The position numbers and the translations under genes are program-made. Below, piece by piece: positions 34,285 to 45,588 of a stretch of DNA of 64,000 bases (the first letter of the stretch is position 1; each line of letters begins with the position of its first letter). This DNA is from Sphingobium sp. SYK-6 (GTDB taxonomy: Bacteria > Pseudomonadota > Alphaproteobacteria > Sphingomonadales > Sphingomonadaceae). The notes below the pieces were generated by a model. That model searched no databases and was not told the origin of the DNA. It saw only the letters and a program-made list of their open reading frames with translations. Location: positions 186,001 through 250,000 of the forward strand of contig NC_015976.1 in assembly GCF_000283515.1 (NCBI RefSeq), written 5' to 3'.

Positions 34285-35412
34285 ATGGCAGAGACAGACA
34301 GCATCCCCGCGGCACAGGCGCCCGTCCCCAAGGACTGGATCATGGCGATCGCGCCTTATGTGCCCGGCAAATCGAAGACCGATGATGGGCGGGCCGTGGC
34401 CAAGCTGTCGTCCAACGAAAATCCCTTCGGCACGTCGCAGGCCGCGCGGGACGCCTTCATCTCTGCCGCCGAATGCCTTGAGCGCTACCCGGACGCCGCG
34501 GCCGCCGAGCTGCGTGAGGCTCTGGGCGCGCATTACGGCATCGAGCCGGAGCGGATCATCTACGGCACCGGCTCCGACGAAGTGCTTCACCTGGCGGCCG
34601 GCGCCTTCGCCGGGCCGGGCGACGAGATCATCTATTCGCGCTTCGGCTTCTCGGTCTATCCGATCGCCACCCGCCGCGTGGGCGCGACACCCGTCGTCGC
34701 GCCGGACAAGGATTATGCGACGGATGTGGATGCCATTCTCGCCCGCGTGACCGAGCGCACGCGACTGGTCTTCATCGCCAACCCGAACAACCCGACCGGC
34801 AGCTATTCCACGCGGGAGGACATTGCGCGCCTGCATGCCGGTCTGCCGCGCCATGTGCTGCTCGTGCTCGATCAGGCCTATACCGAATATCTCGGCCCGG
34901 ATGAGGATGACGGTGGCCTGGAGCTGGCTCGCACGCAGTCGAACGTGCTGGTGACGCGCACCTTCTCGAAGATCTTCGGGCTTGCCGCCGAGCGGATCGG
35001 CTGGGGCTATGCCAGCCCGGAGATCATCGCCGCGATGCATCGCATCCGCGCGCCCTTCTCGTTCGGCATCGGTGCGCAACGCGCCGCCATCGCCGCTCTC
35101 GCGGACAGTGCCTTCGTGGCACACAGCTACGCCCATAACCGCCACTGGCGCGACTGGTTCGAGAAGGAAATCGCCGCGCTCGGCAACAAGGGGCTGCGCG
35201 CCGTCCCCTCGCGCGCCAATTTCAGCCTCGTTCTGTTCGAGGGCGAGACCAGCGCCGAGACGGCCTACAAGGGGCTGATGGACGCGGGATATATCGTGCG
35301 CTGGCTGCCGGGGCAGGAACTGCCGCATGGCCTGCGCATCACGATCGGCACGGCCGAGCAGATGACGGGCCTCGTGGCCGCCCTGCGCAAGATCGTCGGC
35401 GCGGAGGCATGA
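34285..35412 (+). CDS. hisC: histidinol-phosphate / aromatic aminotransferase
   Basis: A 375-residue class I/II PLP aminotransferase. Key parts are [10 protein letters not shown] early, [28 protein letters not shown], and the PLP lysine in [17 protein letters not shown] (about residue 230), ending with LRITIGT. It converts imidazole-acetol phosphate to histidinol phosphate. Coupling to a prephenate dehydrogenase gene by ATGA suggests it may also transaminate aromatic precursors, as HisC homologues in this position often do. The ATG at 34285 gives the short MAETDS leader. Divergent from metX across about 165 bases. Confidence 0.92.
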   Translation: MAETDSIPAAQAPVPKDWIMAIAPYVPGKSKTDDGRAVAKLSSNENPFGTSQAARDAFISAAECLERYPDAAAAELREALGAHYGIEPERIIYGTGSDEVLHLAAGAFAGPGDEIIYSRFGFSVYPIATRRVGATPVVAPDKDYATDVDAILARVTERTRLVFIANPNNPTGSYSTREDIARLHAGLPRHVLLVLDQAYTEYLGPDEDDGGLELARTQSNVLVTRTFSKIFGLAAERIGWGYASPEIIAAMHRIRAPFSFGIGAQRAAIAALADSAFVAHSYAHNRHWRDWFEKEIAALGNKGLRAVPSRANFSLVLFEGETSAETAYKGLMDAGYIVRWLPGQELPHGLRITIGTAEQMTGLVAALRKIVGAEA

Positions 35413-36317
35413 TGCCGTTCACGCGTGTCGCCATCATCGGGCTGGGGCTGATCGGCTCCTCGCTGGCGCGGGCCATTCGCGCGAGCATGCCGACGGTGCG
35501 CGTGACCGGCCATGACATGGACCCGGCGGTGCGGGACACGGCGCGGCGCCTCGACCTGTGCGACGACGTGACGGACCATGCGGGCGCGGCCGTGAGCGAC
35601 GCCGATCTCGTGCTCCTGTGCGTCCCCGTCGGCGCGATCGGCGCGGTGGCGGCGGAGATCGCGCCCGATGTCCCGGCCGATGCCGTGGTGAGCGATGTGG
35701 GCTCATCCAAGGCGGGCGTGCTGGCGGCGATGCAGGCGGCGCTGCCGGGGCGGGCCATCGTTCCCGCTCACCCGGTGGCAGGCACGGAGAACAGCGGACC
35801 GGAGGCCGGTTTCGCAACCTTGTTCAAGGGCCGCTGGTGCATCCTGACCCCGCCCGAGGACGCCGATCCGCTGGCGGTGGAGCGTGTCGCGGCCTTCTGG
35901 CGGCGGCTGGGCGCCGATGTCGAGCTGATGGACGCTGCCCATCACGACCTTGTGCTCGCTGTCACCAGCCATTTGCCGCACCTCATCGCCTATACGATCG
36001 TCGGAACCGCCAGCGATCTGGAGGACGTGACGCGCAGCGAGGTCATCAAATTCTCGGCGGGCGGCTTCCGCGACTTCACGCGTATCGCCGCCTCCGATCC
36101 GACCATGTGGCGCGACGTGTTCCTCGCCAACAGGGAGGCCGTGCTGGAGATGCTCCAGCGCTTCACCGAGGATCTGACGCAGCTCCAGCGTGCCATCCGC
36201 TGGGGCGATGGCGACATGCTGTTCGACCATTTCACCAAGACCCGCGCTGTTCGCCGCTCGATCATCGAGCAGGGGCAGGACGATGCCGCACCGGATTTCG
36301 GCCGGCATCACGCATAA
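35409..36317 (+). CDS. tyrA: prephenate/cyclohexadienyl dehydrogenase
   Basis: A 302-residue NAD(P)-dependent enzyme of tyrosine synthesis oxidising prephenate or arogenate. The nucleotide-binding [17 protein letters not shown] is at the N-terminus. [10 protein letters not shown], the catalytic region [15 protein letters not shown] with its His, and the helical dimer domain ([14 protein letters not shown]) follow. There is no ACT or chorismate-mutase domain, so it is the monofunctional short form. ATG at 35409 overlaps the hisC stop; ATG at 35412 is adjacent and equally possible. The order hisC-tyrA supports the aromatic pathway. Confidence 0.93.
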   Translation: MMPFTRVAIIGLGLIGSSLARAIRASMPTVRVTGHDMDPAVRDTARRLDLCDDVTDHAGAAVSDADLVLLCVPVGAIGAVAAEIAPDVPADAVVSDVGSSKAGVLAAMQAALPGRAIVPAHPVAGTENSGPEAGFATLFKGRWCILTPPEDADPLAVERVAAFWRRLGADVELMDAAHHDLVLAVTSHLPHLIAYTIVGTASDLEDVTRSEVIKFSAGGFRDFTRIAASDPTMWRDVFLANREAVLEMLQRFTEDLTQLQRAIRWGDGDMLFDHFTKTRAVRRSIIEQGQDDAAPDFGRHHA

Positions 36318-36398
36318 GGCGGGTCCGCCCCCATCCGGAACCAAGGCGCGGCTGGCCCGTTAGCGCAGCGATATCGTCATTGCCGCAAAAGGGGACCG

Positions 36399-37076
36399 AT
36401 GATGACCGTTTCGTTCGCGGGCGTCGGCGCTATCGTCGCGCCGGCGCTGCTGATAGCCGCGCCCGTCTTCGCGCAGGATACGCCGCCGCGCCTCTCGCTG
36501 GGCGTCACCGGCGGCACGCTCGGCATCGGCCCCGAGGCTGGCCTCCGCTTCAATCGCACCGTGGGTGTGCGCGCGAGCGCGGCCTTCCTCGATTTCAGCC
36601 ATGAATTCGATGTCGACGACATCGATTATGACGGCCGGGTGAAGCTCGAATCCTATGGCGCCATGGTGGACATCTACCCGACCGGGAGCGGCCTGCGCGT
36701 CTCGGGCGGCGTGCGCGTCGATCGCAACCGGGTGAATGTGACCGCAGCGCCGACGGGCAATGTGACCGTGGGCGACATCAGCTTCACGCCCGAGCAGATC
36801 GGCACCTTGCGGGGTCATGCCGATGCCGACGATGTCGCGCCGCTGGTGACGATCGGCTATGCGGGCGGCCTCACGCGCGGGATCAAGTTCGGCGTGGACG
36901 GCGGCGTGATGTTCCATGGCTGGCCGCAGGTGCGGGAGCTGACGGCGGACGGCAGTTTCGCCGCGAATCCGATCTTCCAGGAGGAATTGGCCAAGGAGCG
37001 CGTGAAGCTGTCCGATGAAGTGGACGGTTACCGCATCTATCCCGTCCTGCAGTTTTCGCTCTTCTACGCTTTCTGA
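36399..37076 (+). CDS. outer-membrane beta-barrel-like protein
   Basis: A 225-residue exported protein. The signal peptide ends at PVFAQD near residue 25. The mature part has alternating strands (LSLGVTGGTLGIGPEAGLRF, then VGVRASAAFLDFSHEF and YGAMVDIYP) and finishes QFSLFYAF, with the terminal aromatic residue that the BAM machinery recognises. It looks like a small eight-stranded barrel, as in OmpW/OprG or unnamed sphingomonad barrels, but I see no family-defining motif. It stands alone after tyrA, with convergent rnr 25 bases downstream. Confidence 0.78.
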   Translation: MMTVSFAGVGAIVAPALLIAAPVFAQDTPPRLSLGVTGGTLGIGPEAGLRFNRTVGVRASAAFLDFSHEFDVDDIDYDGRVKLESYGAMVDIYPTGSGLRVSGGVRVDRNRVNVTAAPTGNVTVGDISFTPEQIGTLRGHADADDVAPLVTIGYAGGLTRGIKFGVDGGVMFHGWPQVRELTADGSFAANPIFQEELAKERVKLSDEVDGYRIYPVLQFSLFYAF

Positions 37077-37100
37077 ACACCGGGCCGGCAGGGCCTCTCC

Positions 37101-39455
37101 TCAGCGCCGTTTGACCGGACCGCGCTTGCTCGACGTATGGCGGATATTGGCCGGTCGCCCCTGCCGGCGGATGGTGCGCGGCCCGCCGGGCGGGCGGCCA
37201 CTCCGCCGGTCCCGGCCTGCCGGCATATGGCTGGCACCCTCCGGCAACTCGAACCGCAGCGCGCCGTTGATCGGGTCCGACTCGACGAGGCGCAGATCGA
37301 TGTGGTCGCCAAGTGCATAGCGCTCGCCCGTTTCCTCGCCTTCCAGCGCCTGATGGACTTCGTCATAGCGGAAGCGCTCATGGCCGAGCGTCGAGACCGG
37401 GACGAGACCGTCCCCGCCCAGCTCCTTCACTGTGGCGAAGAAACCGAAGCTCTGCACGCCCGTGATGCGGCAGGCCATGATCTCGCCGACATGGCTCGCG
37501 AGGAACGCCGCGACATAACGGTCGACGGTCTCGCGCTCGGCCTCCATGGCCCGGCGCTCAAACTGGCTGATCCGTTCGCCAATGGGCGTCAGGTCGGCGG
37601 CGTCCTCGGCTGAGAGGCGCGTTTCCCGGGCAATGCCGCGATCCTTGGGCGCCGGCAGTTCAAGGCCATAGGCGCCGACCAGCGCGCGATGGACGAGAAG
37701 GTCCGCATAGCGCCGGATGGGCGAGGTGAAATGCGCGTAGCTGCCCAGCGCGAGGCCGAAATGCCCCAGCCTCTGGGGGCCGTAATAAGCCTGCGTCTGG
37801 CTGCGCAGAATCTGCTCCATGATCTGCGGACGCGCCGCCGCATCGTCCGGAATGCGCTCGATGATGCGATTGAAGGTCTTGGTGGTGATGACCTGTCCCA
37901 GCGTCAGGGGGATATCGAACGTGTCGAGATAGTCCTTGAGCGAAGCCAGCTTCTCGCGCGTCGGCGGCTCGTGGACGCGATACATGACCGGGGCCTTCTT
38001 CGCTTCCAAGGCCTTGGCCGCCGCCACATTGGCGGTGACCATGTAATCCTCGATCAGCCGGTGCGCATCGAGCCGCTCGCGCACAGCGATGCTGACGATC
38101 CGCCCCTCTTCATCGAGCACCACCCGCCGCTCGGGCAGATCAAGGTCCAGCGGGCCACGCGCCTTGCGATCCCGCGCCAGCAGCCGCCAGCAGGCCCAGA
38201 GCGGCTTCAGCGCCACCTCGACGAGATCCTCCGGGCCTTCGTTCCACGCGAAGCTGGCCGGCGCATCCGGGCGGCCTTTGCCTTCCGCCTTGTCCATGGC
38301 GGCCTGCGCCTGCTCATAGGGAATGTTCGCCGCCACGCGAATGAGCGCGCGCGTGAAGCGCCAGGATTGCATCTTGCCGTGCCGGTCGATCACCAGATGG
38401 CAGGCCATGGCCGCACGATCCTGCTCCGCGCGCAGCGAGCACATGTCCGATGAGAGGGCATGCGGCAGCATCGGCACGACCCGATCGGGGAAATAGACGC
38501 TGTTGCCGCGCTTGCGCGCCTGCCGGTCGAGCTGCGAGCCCGGCCGCACATAATAAGAGACGTCCGCGATGGCGACGATAGCCTTGTAGCCGCCCTCATT
38601 GGCGGGATCATCGTCCGGCGTGGCCCAGACCGCATCGTCGAAATCGCGCGCGTCCACCGGATCGATGGCGACGATCGGCAGGGCGCGCAGGTCCTCGCGC
38701 GCCTCGGCATGGAGCGGAAGGTCATGGACCTTCGCCGCTTCCTCTTCGGCTTCCTCCGGGAAGGCATCGGGGATGCCATATTTGTGAATGGCGATGAGGC
38801 TGAAGGCGCGCGGCTGGAAAGGGTCGCCCAGTACATCCGTCACGCGCGCGGTGATGCGCGGCGGCCGTCCGGTCTTCTCGGCAAGGACGAGATCCCCGGG
38901 CACGGCCTCGCCATGCTCGCTGATCGGCGTCTCGCGGCGGATGCGCTTGTCGACGGGACGCAGGACCAGCTTGCCGCGCTCGTCCTTCGCCACCACGCCG
39001 AGCATCTGCTCGGCCGCACCGGCAAGCTTCTTCATCGGATGGGCGACCCAGCCATGGCCCGCCTGCTCGGTGCGCGCGAGGATGCGATCTCCCACGCCCA
39101 GAGCCCCGCGCTTGCCGCGTTCGATGACGCGCAGCTTCGGAATCGGATGCCCCTCCGCTTCCCAGCGCTCCGGCACCGCGATGACCTGCGCGCCTTCCGT
39201 GTCGATGACGCGCAGCACCGTTACCTTGGGCACGCCGCCCATCTGGTGGAATGCGCGGGCCGGGCCGATATCGATCAGCCCCTCGTCCGCCATGTCCTTC
39301 AGCAACGCCTTGAGCGCGATCTTTTCGCTGCCCTTGAGGCCAAAGGCGCGCGCGATTTCCCGCTTGCCGGCCGGCTGGTCCGATGAGGCGATGAAATCCA
39401 GGATCTGCTGGCGGGAAGGGAAACCGGCGGGGCGGGGCTTTTGGGGTGATGCCAT
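37101..39455 (-). CDS. rnr: ribonuclease R
   Basis: A 784-residue 3'-5' exoribonuclease that degrades structured RNA. An N-terminal winged helix (PSRQQILDFI, REIARAFGLKG) and cold-shock-like OB folds are followed by the RNB domain. That domain holds the metal aspartates in IVAIDPVDARDFDDAVWA (about residues 280-297) and YADLLVHRAL. A C-terminal S1 domain (VGEIMACRITGVQSFGFF) leads to a basic tail ending KRGPVKRR. ATG 39455 gives MASPQKPRPAG; a much longer open frame upstream is antisense to the channel gene and rejected. Confidence 0.95.
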   Translation of the reverse strand: MASPQKPRPAGFPSRQQILDFIASSDQPAGKREIARAFGLKGSEKIALKALLKDMADEGLIDIGPARAFHQMGGVPKVTVLRVIDTEGAQVIAVPERWEAEGHPIPKLRVIERGKRGALGVGDRILARTEQAGHGWVAHPMKKLAGAAEQMLGVVAKDERGKLVLRPVDKRIRRETPISEHGEAVPGDLVLAEKTGRPPRITARVTDVLGDPFQPRAFSLIAIHKYGIPDAFPEEAEEEAAKVHDLPLHAEAREDLRALPIVAIDPVDARDFDDAVWATPDDDPANEGGYKAIVAIADVSYYVRPGSQLDRQARKRGNSVYFPDRVVPMLPHALSSDMCSLRAEQDRAAMACHLVIDRHGKMQSWRFTRALIRVAANIPYEQAQAAMDKAEGKGRPDAPASFAWNEGPEDLVEVALKPLWACWRLLARDRKARGPLDLDLPERRVVLDEEGRIVSIAVRERLDAHRLIEDYMVTANVAAAKALEAKKAPVMYRVHEPPTREKLASLKDYLDTFDIPLTLGQVITTKTFNRIIERIPDDAAARPQIMEQILRSQTQAYYGPQRLGHFGLALGSYAHFTSPIRRYADLLVHRALVGAYGLELPAPKDRGIARETRLSAEDAADLTPIGERISQFERRAMEAERETVDRYVAAFLASHVGEIMACRITGVQSFGFFATVKELGGDGLVPVSTLGHERFRYDEVHQALEGEETGERYALGDHIDLRLVESDPINGALRFELPEGASHMPAGRDRRSGRPPGGPRTIRRQGRPANIRHTSSKRGPVKRR

Positions 39456-39644
39456 GGCACTGATATAGAGGCGGCGGCGCCAAGGGCCAATGAATTGCGG
39501 GCAGGATGCTACCTGTTCTCGCCCGGACCATGGCCGGACTGCGCGGCTGGCCGGGTTTGACATGGCGGACCCCACAGGGCAGGGTCGCATCTTCCCCATC
39601 CCCTTCAGGAGTATTCGCCGGCCTCGCGGCAGGTCGGCCAAATC

Positions 39645-40916
39645 ATGCCCATGATCGATTTCACCATGTCCACCGCTGCTTTTCCCTGGCTCGGCGACGT
39701 TCCTCTCTGGACAGAGACGCTGATCGGCCTCGCCCTGCTCGCCACGGCCTCGTGGCTCGGCAATTTCCTCGTCAAGAAAGTCATCCTCCAGCTCGTGATG
39801 CGGGTGCTGCCGCATGACGGACCGACGCCGGTCAATGCGGTTGCGCGGCTGGCCAACATCGTGCCCGCCGTCATCATTTCGCGCGGCATCGCGGCCGTGC
39901 CGCATCTTTCCGAGGGGGTGATCGTGGTGACGCGCAATGTCGTCAGCGCGTTCATCATCCTCACGATCGTGCTGGCGCTGAGCACCGCACTCACCTTCGC
40001 GAACGATCTCTACCAGCGCCGGCCCGATGCGGCGAGCCGGCCGATCAAGGGCTATATCCAGGTCCTCAAGATCGTGCTGTTCGCGGCAGCGGCGATCCTG
40101 ATGATCGCGGTGCTCATGGAGCAATCGCCCCTGCTGCTGCTCTCGGGACTGGGCGCGATGGCGGCGGTGCTGATGCTGGTGTTCAAGGACACCATCCTCT
40201 CGCTCGTCGCTTCGGTGCAGCTCACCTCCAACGACATGCTGCGCGTGGGCGACTGGATCGAGATGCCCCAGCTCAATGCCGACGGCGACGTGATCGACAT
40301 CGCTCTCCATACGGTGAAGGTGCAGAACTGGGACAAGACGATCACCACCATTCCCACGCACAAGCTGATCGAGCAGAGCTTCAAGAACTGGCGGGGCATG
40401 TCCGAGTCAGGCGGCCGGCGGATCAAGCGCGCGCTGCTGGTCGACCAGACGAGCGTGCGCTTCCTCACGCATGACGAGGAAAAGCATCTACGCCGCTTCG
40501 CGCTCATCGACGATTATCTCGACCGCAAGCAGGCCGAGATCGACGCATGGAATGCCACGCGCGTGGTGAAGGAGGGCCGGGATCCCGTCAACAGCCGGCG
40601 GATCACCAATATCGGCACGTTCCGGGCCTATGTCTTCGCCTATCTGCGCGCGCATCCCGGCATCACGAACGACATGACACTGCTGGTCCGCCAGCTCCAG
40701 CCGACGGCACAGGGCCTGCCGCTGGAAATCTATTGCTTCACCGGCACGACCGCCTGGGCCGTCTATGAGGACATACAGTCCGATATTTTCGACCATCTGC
40801 TCGCGGTGATGGGCGAATTCGGCCTGACTGTCTTTCAGGAACCCAGCGGCGCTGATCTTGGTACTCTGGCTGCCCATCTGGGGGATCGATCACAGGCGAC
40901 CGCCGGCCGAAGGTGA
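39645..40916 (+). CDS. mechanosensitive ion channel, YbdG-type MscS homologue
   Basis: A 423-residue inner-membrane channel. About five helices span residues 20-175, with the MscS pore helix in [21 protein letters not shown]. The beta domain has [28 protein letters not shown] and [14 protein letters not shown]. The long C-terminal region ([17 protein letters not shown] onward) is the signature of the YbdG branch, a miniconductance channel linked to osmotic stress in E. coli. It may gate on membrane tension. Divergent from rnr across about 190 bases. Confidence 0.92.
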   Translation: MPMIDFTMSTAAFPWLGDVPLWTETLIGLALLATASWLGNFLVKKVILQLVMRVLPHDGPTPVNAVARLANIVPAVIISRGIAAVPHLSEGVIVVTRNVVSAFIILTIVLALSTALTFANDLYQRRPDAASRPIKGYIQVLKIVLFAAAAILMIAVLMEQSPLLLLSGLGAMAAVLMLVFKDTILSLVASVQLTSNDMLRVGDWIEMPQLNADGDVIDIALHTVKVQNWDKTITTIPTHKLIEQSFKNWRGMSESGGRRIKRALLVDQTSVRFLTHDEEKHLRRFALIDDYLDRKQAEIDAWNATRVVKEGRDPVNSRRITNIGTFRAYVFAYLRAHPGITNDMTLLVRQLQPTAQGLPLEIYCFTGTTAWAVYEDIQSDIFDHLLAVMGEFGLTVFQEPSGADLGTLAAHLGDRSQATAGRR

Positions 40917-40924
40917 ATTTCATG

Positions 40925-40952
40925 GCGGGAGGGGGCGGTTTGCCCCTCCCGC
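40925..40952 (+). terminator. hairpin just after the channel gene
   Basis: GCGGGAGGGG (40925-40934) pairs with CCCCTCCCGC (40943-40952) as a perfect 10-bp stem with an 8-base loop, 8 bases after the stop at 40916. There is no T-run after it. Probable transcription end of the channel gene. Confidence 0.6.
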
Positions 40953-41077
40953 GATGGGTTGAGACGGTCCGCTCCACGGCTCGTCGCACAAATGCCCGGA
41001 CGAGCGTCCCGCGCTACCTTTTCTTTACGGAATTAACCCTATCGCTCGCGGGACTCGTTTGGGAGCCTCCAGCTACA

Positions 41078-41794
41078 ATGGTGCATGATGACGAAATCGC
41101 CGGGCGGGCCGAGGCCGTCTGGGCGGCACTGGATCGCTCGCAGGCGATCGTCGAATTCTCGACCGACGGTTTCATCCTTGATGTGAACCAGAACTTCCTG
41201 ACGATCTTCGATTATGATCGCGCCACGCTCATGGGCGAGCATCATCGCCTGCTGTGCAGTCCCGAGGAAATCGCGACGGACGCCTATCGGGAGTTCTGGC
41301 GCCGGCTGGGACGGGGCGACTATCTGTCCGGTCGCTTCCAGCGTCGCGCGAGAGGCGGCCGCATCCGCTGGATTCAGGCGACCTACAATCCCATTCTGGA
41401 CGGTGCGGGGAAAGTCGCGCGCATCTTCAAGATCGCCAGCGACATCAGCCGGCAAGTCGAGCTTGAGGAGGAAGTGAAGGCCAGTCTTCGGGCCGCCGAA
41501 CGCTATCAGGCGGAGCTTGCGGACCGGAAGGCCGAGCTGGAGAGCGCGATGGACCGGATCGGCGGGATCGTGACCGCGATCGACAGGATTGCCTCCCAGA
41601 CCAAGATGCTCGCGGTGAATGCTGCCATTGAAGCATCACGGGCGGGGGAAGCGGGCGTTGGTTTCGCGATCGTGGCCAATGAGGTGAAGAAACTGGCAGG
41701 CGATACGCGCAGCGCGACCGAGCAGGCGCGCCTCATGATGACTTCCGCGAGCACCGTGGCCGGTCCCCGGCTGCTTGTTCCGCTGGCGGCCTGA
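41078..41794 (+). CDS. soluble PAS domain plus short MCP-like signalling segment
   Basis: A 238-residue protein without membrane helices. Residues about 10-120 are a PAS domain: [42 protein letters not shown] and the C-terminal [15 protein letters not shown] coiled segment (about 125-165) follows. Then comes the receptor hairpin tip [37 protein letters not shown], and the protein stops soon after. It therefore has one arm and the tip of a chemoreceptor but not the full return arm. An A+T-rich patch before it may hold the promoter. ATG 41078 was chosen because the 55 upstream residues show no domain. No che genes are nearby. Confidence 0.85.
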   Translation: MVHDDEIAGRAEAVWAALDRSQAIVEFSTDGFILDVNQNFLTIFDYDRATLMGEHHRLLCSPEEIATDAYREFWRRLGRGDYLSGRFQRRARGGRIRWIQATYNPILDGAGKVARIFKIASDISRQVELEEEVKASLRAAERYQAELADRKAELESAMDRIGGIVTAIDRIASQTKMLAVNAAIEASRAGEAGVGFAIVANEVKKLAGDTRSATEQARLMMTSASTVAGPRLLVPLAA

Positions 41795-41868
41795 GCCGCT
41801 CGGCGCTCAGGAAATGCGGTCCCGATGGAAGCAGGTCTGCATCCCCTCTCTGCCTTGCCGCATGCCTG

Positions 41869-41899
41869 GCGCCGGATGTCTCCATCCGGCGCGGCTTTT
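41869..41899 (+). terminator. Rho-independent terminator
   Basis: GCGCCGGATG (41869-41878) pairs perfectly with CATCCGGCGC (41883-41892) around a TCTC loop, followed by GG-C-TTTT (to 41899). It lies 75 bases after the PAS/MCP gene and just before the stop of convergent dapD, and could serve both. Confidence 0.75.
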
Positions 41900-41907
41900 G
41901 AAGCAGT

Positions 41908-42750
41908 TCAGTCGCGCAGCAGATCGTTGATGCCGGTCTTGGCGCGGGTCTGCGCATCCACGGTCTTGACGATCACGGCGCAGTAAAGGCTGGGACCGGG
42001 CGTGCCGTCCGGCAGCGGCTTGCCGGGCAGGGCGCCGGGCACGACCACGGAATAAGGCGGCACTTCGCCGATGAAGACCTTGCCGGTGGCGCGGTCCACG
42101 ATCTTGGTCGACTGGCCGATGAACACGCCCATGGACAGCACCGATCCCTTGCCCACGCGCACGCCCTCGACCACTTCCGAGCGCGCGCCGATGAAGCAGT
42201 CATCCTCGATGATGACCGGGTCCGCCTGAAGGGGCTCCAGCACGCCGCCAATGCCCACGCCACCGGAGAGATGGACATTGCGGCCGATCTGCGCGCAGCT
42301 TCCCACCGTCACCCATGTGTCGACCATGGTGCCTTCGCCGACATAAGCGCCGATGTTCACGAAGCTCGGCATCAGGATGACGTTGCGGCCGACATGGCTG
42401 CCGGCGCGCACGATGCTGCCCGGAACGGCGCGGAAGCCGGCCGCCCGGAACTCGGCCTCCGTCCAGCCGGCGAACTTGCTGGGCACCTTGTCCCACCAGT
42501 GGCCGGCGCCGGGACCGTTGTCGATGAGGGCATTGTCGTTGAGGCGGAAGCTGAGCAGCACGGCCTTCTTCAGCCACTGATTGACTTGCCAGCCCTCTCC
42601 GGCCGGCTCCGCCACGCGTGCTTCACCCGAATCGAGCATGGCCAGCGCGCGGTTCACCGCGAAGCGCACGTCGCCCATGGTCGAAAGGCCGATGTCTGCG
42701 CGATCCTCCCACGCGGCATCGATGGTGGCGATCAGGCTTGTGTCGGTCAT
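41908..42750 (-). CDS. dapD: 2,3,4,5-tetrahydropyridine-2,6-dicarboxylate N-succinyltransferase
   Basis: A 280-residue trimeric left-handed beta-helix enzyme of the succinylase route to diaminopimelate and lysine. Hexapeptide-type turns run from about residue 100 ([17 protein letters not shown]) through [26 protein letters not shown] (in parts) to about 230. [11 protein letters not shown] and [14 protein letters not shown] hold active-site residues. The N-terminal helical domain contains DKVPSKF near residue 90. It supplies the pathway that ends with lysA at 4473, but is unlinked to it. Stop at 41908 is convergent with the PAS/MCP gene. Confidence 0.96.
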   Translation of the reverse strand: MTDTSLIATIDAAWEDRADIGLSTMGDVRFAVNRALAMLDSGEARVAEPAGEGWQVNQWLKKAVLLSFRLNDNALIDNGPGAGHWWDKVPSKFAGWTEAEFRAAGFRAVPGSIVRAGSHVGRNVILMPSFVNIGAYVGEGTMVDTWVTVGSCAQIGRNVHLSGGVGIGGVLEPLQADPVIIEDDCFIGARSEVVEGVRVGKGSVLSMGVFIGQSTKIVDRATGKVFIGEVPPYSVVVPGALPGKPLPDGTPGPSLYCAVIVKTVDAQTRAKTGINDLLRD

Positions 42751-43038
42751 GGCGTCCTCTTCCGGAATGATAAGGTCGCGCGCCCCTTAAAGTAATTTCG
42801 GTCCGGGTGGAAACAACCGACGAAGCGAAGAATGAAGGAAAGCAGAACCATGGAACAGTCGCGGGTCGGTCGGAGCCCTGGTGCGGCCTCAGTGGCAAGC
42901 CGGCTCATCGTGGGGTTAGTGCCGAGCGTCGACAAACCCTGAGAATTCGAACGACTTGCCTCTATCGCCTCCGGCTCGCCCTCGCTATGCCCCTTGAGGA
43001 ATCGCGCGGCCTCAGCCGCCAGCCAGCGGGAGGAAGTC

Positions 43039-43467
43039 ATGAGTCAGATCACGCTCGAACAGGCCAATGCCATCATTGCCGGTGCTTTTGCCAAGGGACG
43101 GGAAGCGGGCTTCAAGCCGCTGAGCGTTGCCGTTGTGGATGCGGGTGGCCATCTGATCGCCTTTCAGCGCGGGGACGGCGCATCCTTCGCGCGCGCGCAG
43201 ATCGCGACGGGCAAGGCGGCCGGCGCGCTTTCGTTCGGCGTTTCATCGCGCAAGGTGGGCGACATGGCCGTGGAGCGGCCTTGGTTCATCGGGGCGTTCG
43301 CTTCGTCCGCGCCGCATCCGGTCATTCCCGCAGCCGGCGGCGTGATCGTGGTCGACGGAAGCGGCGCCTTCATCGGCGCGGTCGGCGTGACCGGCGAGAC
43401 CTCGGACAATGACGAGATCGCAGCTCTGGCCGGCATCGCCGCCGCCGGACTTGCCGCGCAGGGTTGA
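43039..43467 (+). CDS. GlcG/HbpS-family (heme-degrading domain) protein
   Basis: A 142-residue protein of the DUF336 family. It opens ITLEQANAIIAGAFAKG, then VAVVDAGGHLIAFQRGDGA, the conserved alanine-rich helix, PWFIGAFAS, and PAAGGVIVVDGSGAFIGAVGVTG. Relatives bind heme (HbpS) or sit in glycolate operons as GlcG with unknown role. GGGAGGA lies just before ATG 43039. The malate synthase gene follows 18 bases later, repeating the known glcG-glcB pairing, so they are probably one operon for glyoxylate use. Confidence 0.9.
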   Translation: MSQITLEQANAIIAGAFAKGREAGFKPLSVAVVDAGGHLIAFQRGDGASFARAQIATGKAAGALSFGVSSRKVGDMAVERPWFIGAFASSAPHPVIPAAGGVIVVDGSGAFIGAVGVTGETSDNDEIAALAGIAAAGLAAQG

Positions 43468-43485
43468 GCCAGGGAGACGAGGATC

Positions 43486-45588
43486 ATGACGAAGATGGTT
43501 GAGCGTGCCGGCCTGTCGGTGGCTGCGGATCTGGCGGCCTTCATCGAGACGCAGGTGCTGCCGGGAACAGACATTCCCGCCGACGCCTTCTGGGCCGGCA
43601 CGGCGGGCATCTTCGCGCAATATGCGCCGCGCAACCGGGCGCTGCTCGCCACGCGCGACAATATGCAGGCCCAGATCGACGCCTGGCACGCCGCGCGCGC
43701 CGGCAAGCCGCTGGATCAGGCGGAATATGAGGGCTTCCTGCGCGAGATCGGTTATCTGGTCCCGGAACCGGCGCCCTTCACCATCGGCACGAAGGATGTC
43801 GACCCGGAGCTGGCGGTGCTCGCCGGCCCCCAGCTGGTCGTGCCCGTGCTCAATGCCCGTTTCCTGCTCAATGCCGCCAATGCGCGCTGGGGCAGCCTGT
43901 ATGACGCTCTCTACGGCACCGATGCCTTGCCGGGCGCGCCCGCCGGCAAGGGCTACGATCCCGCGCGGGGGGCGCAGGTCATAGGCTGGGTGAAGGCCTT
44001 TCTCGACGAGGCGGTGCCGCTCGCCAGCGGCTCATGGGCGGACTGGACCGGGCAGGGCGATCCTGATCTCGCCGATCCGACCCAGCTTGCCGGCTGGTCC
44101 GGCGACAACATCCTGCTGGCCCATCATGGCCTGCACATCGAGCTGGTGATCGACCGCACCCACCCGATCGGCAAGGATGATCCCGCCGGCATCGCGGACA
44201 TCCTCCTGGAATCGGCGCTGTCCACCATCGTCGATCTTGAGGATTCGGTGGCCGCGGTGGACGCCGAGGACAAGGTCGCAGCTTATGCGAACTGGCTCGG
44301 CCTGATGAAGGGCGATCTCACCGCGACATTCGAGAAGAGCGGACACAGCATGACCCGCGCGCTCGAGGCCGACCGCCGCTACGACGGCCGGGACGGCGAG
44401 GAATTGCTGCTCAAGGGCCGCAGCCTGCTGTTCGTGCGCAATGTCGGCCACCTCATGACCACGCCGGCGGTGCGGCTGCACGATGGCAGCGAGGCACCGG
44501 AAGGCATATTGGACGGCATCGTCACCAGCCTGATCGCCCTGCACGACGTGCGGGGCCTCGGCACGTTCCGCAACAGCACGACCGGCAGCATCTATATCGT
44601 CAAGCCCAAGATGCACGGGCCGGAGGAGTGCGCCTTCACCAACGACCTGTTCGATGCGATCGAGGATCTTCTGGGCCTCGGCCGCCACCAGCTCAAGGTC
44701 GGCGTGATGGATGAGGAGCGCCGCACCTCTGCCAATCTCGCGGCCTGCATCCGTGCGGTGAAGGACCGGGTGGTGTTCATCAACACCGGCTTCCTCGACC
44801 GCACCGGCGACGAGATCCACACATCGATGCGGGCCGGTCCGATGATCCGCAAGGGCGACATGAAGACGTCCGACTGGATCAAGGCCTATGAGGACCGCAA
44901 CGTACAGATCGGCCTTGCCTGCGGTTTCTCGGGCCGCGCGCAGATCGGCAAGGGCATGTGGGCAGCGCCCGACCGGATGGCGGACATGCTTGAGCAGAAG
45001 ATCGGCCACCCGATGACAGGCGCCAACACGGCATGGGTGCCCTCGCCCACCGCCGCGACGCTCCATGCCACGCATTATCACCGCGTCGACGTGCATGCCC
45101 GGCAGGAAGCCCGGGCGAAGGAAGCGCCGGCATCGCTGGGCGCCTTGCTCAGCATTCCGCTGGCGCATGGCGTCAACTGGTCCGAGCAGGAAGTGCGCGA
45201 GGAGCTGGAGAACAATGCGCAGGGCATACTGGGCTATGTCGTGCGCTGGGTCGATCAGGGCATCGGCTGTTCCAAGGTGCCGGACATCAATGATGTCGGG
45301 CTGATGGAGGACCGCGCGACGCTGCGCATCTCTTCCCAGCATATCGCCAACTGGCTGCTGCACGGCGTGTGCAGCGAGGCGCAGGTCAACGCGGCGTTCG
45401 AGAAGATGGCGGCCAAGGTGGATGCCCAGAATGCGGGCGATCCGCTTTACCGGCCGATGGCGGGCCATCCCGAGAGCATCGCGCTGCAGGCGGCGCGCGC
45501 GCTGGTGTTCGAGGGCGTGTCGCAGCCCAGCGGCTATACCGAGCCACTGCTGCATGCCTATCGCGCGAAGGCGAAGGCACAGACCTGA
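43486..45588 (+). CDS. glcB: malate synthase G
   Basis: A 700-residue single-chain malate synthase condensing glyoxylate with acetyl-CoA. The TIM barrel shows [18 protein letters not shown] near residue 250, [15 protein letters not shown], the catalytic-loop [26 protein letters not shown] (in parts), [13 protein letters not shown] near 410, and the acetyl-CoA side [16 protein letters not shown]. The catalytic Asp region near residue 600 is [33 protein letters not shown] (in parts). The length (about 700-725) separates form G from the shorter form A. It follows the GlcG-like gene and has no isocitrate lyase neighbour. Confidence 0.96.
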   Translation: MTKMVERAGLSVAADLAAFIETQVLPGTDIPADAFWAGTAGIFAQYAPRNRALLATRDNMQAQIDAWHAARAGKPLDQAEYEGFLREIGYLVPEPAPFTIGTKDVDPELAVLAGPQLVVPVLNARFLLNAANARWGSLYDALYGTDALPGAPAGKGYDPARGAQVIGWVKAFLDEAVPLASGSWADWTGQGDPDLADPTQLAGWSGDNILLAHHGLHIELVIDRTHPIGKDDPAGIADILLESALSTIVDLEDSVAAVDAEDKVAAYANWLGLMKGDLTATFEKSGHSMTRALEADRRYDGRDGEELLLKGRSLLFVRNVGHLMTTPAVRLHDGSEAPEGILDGIVTSLIALHDVRGLGTFRNSTTGSIYIVKPKMHGPEECAFTNDLFDAIEDLLGLGRHQLKVGVMDEERRTSANLAACIRAVKDRVVFINTGFLDRTGDEIHTSMRAGPMIRKGDMKTSDWIKAYEDRNVQIGLACGFSGRAQIGKGMWAAPDRMADMLEQKIGHPMTGANTAWVPSPTAATLHATHYHRVDVHARQEARAKEAPASLGALLSIPLAHGVNWSEQEVREELENNAQGILGYVVRWVDQGIGCSKVPDINDVGLMEDRATLRISSQHIANWLLHGVCSEAQVNAAFEKMAAKVDAQNAGDPLYRPMAGHPESIALQAARALVFEGVSQPSGYTEPLLHAYRAKAKAQT

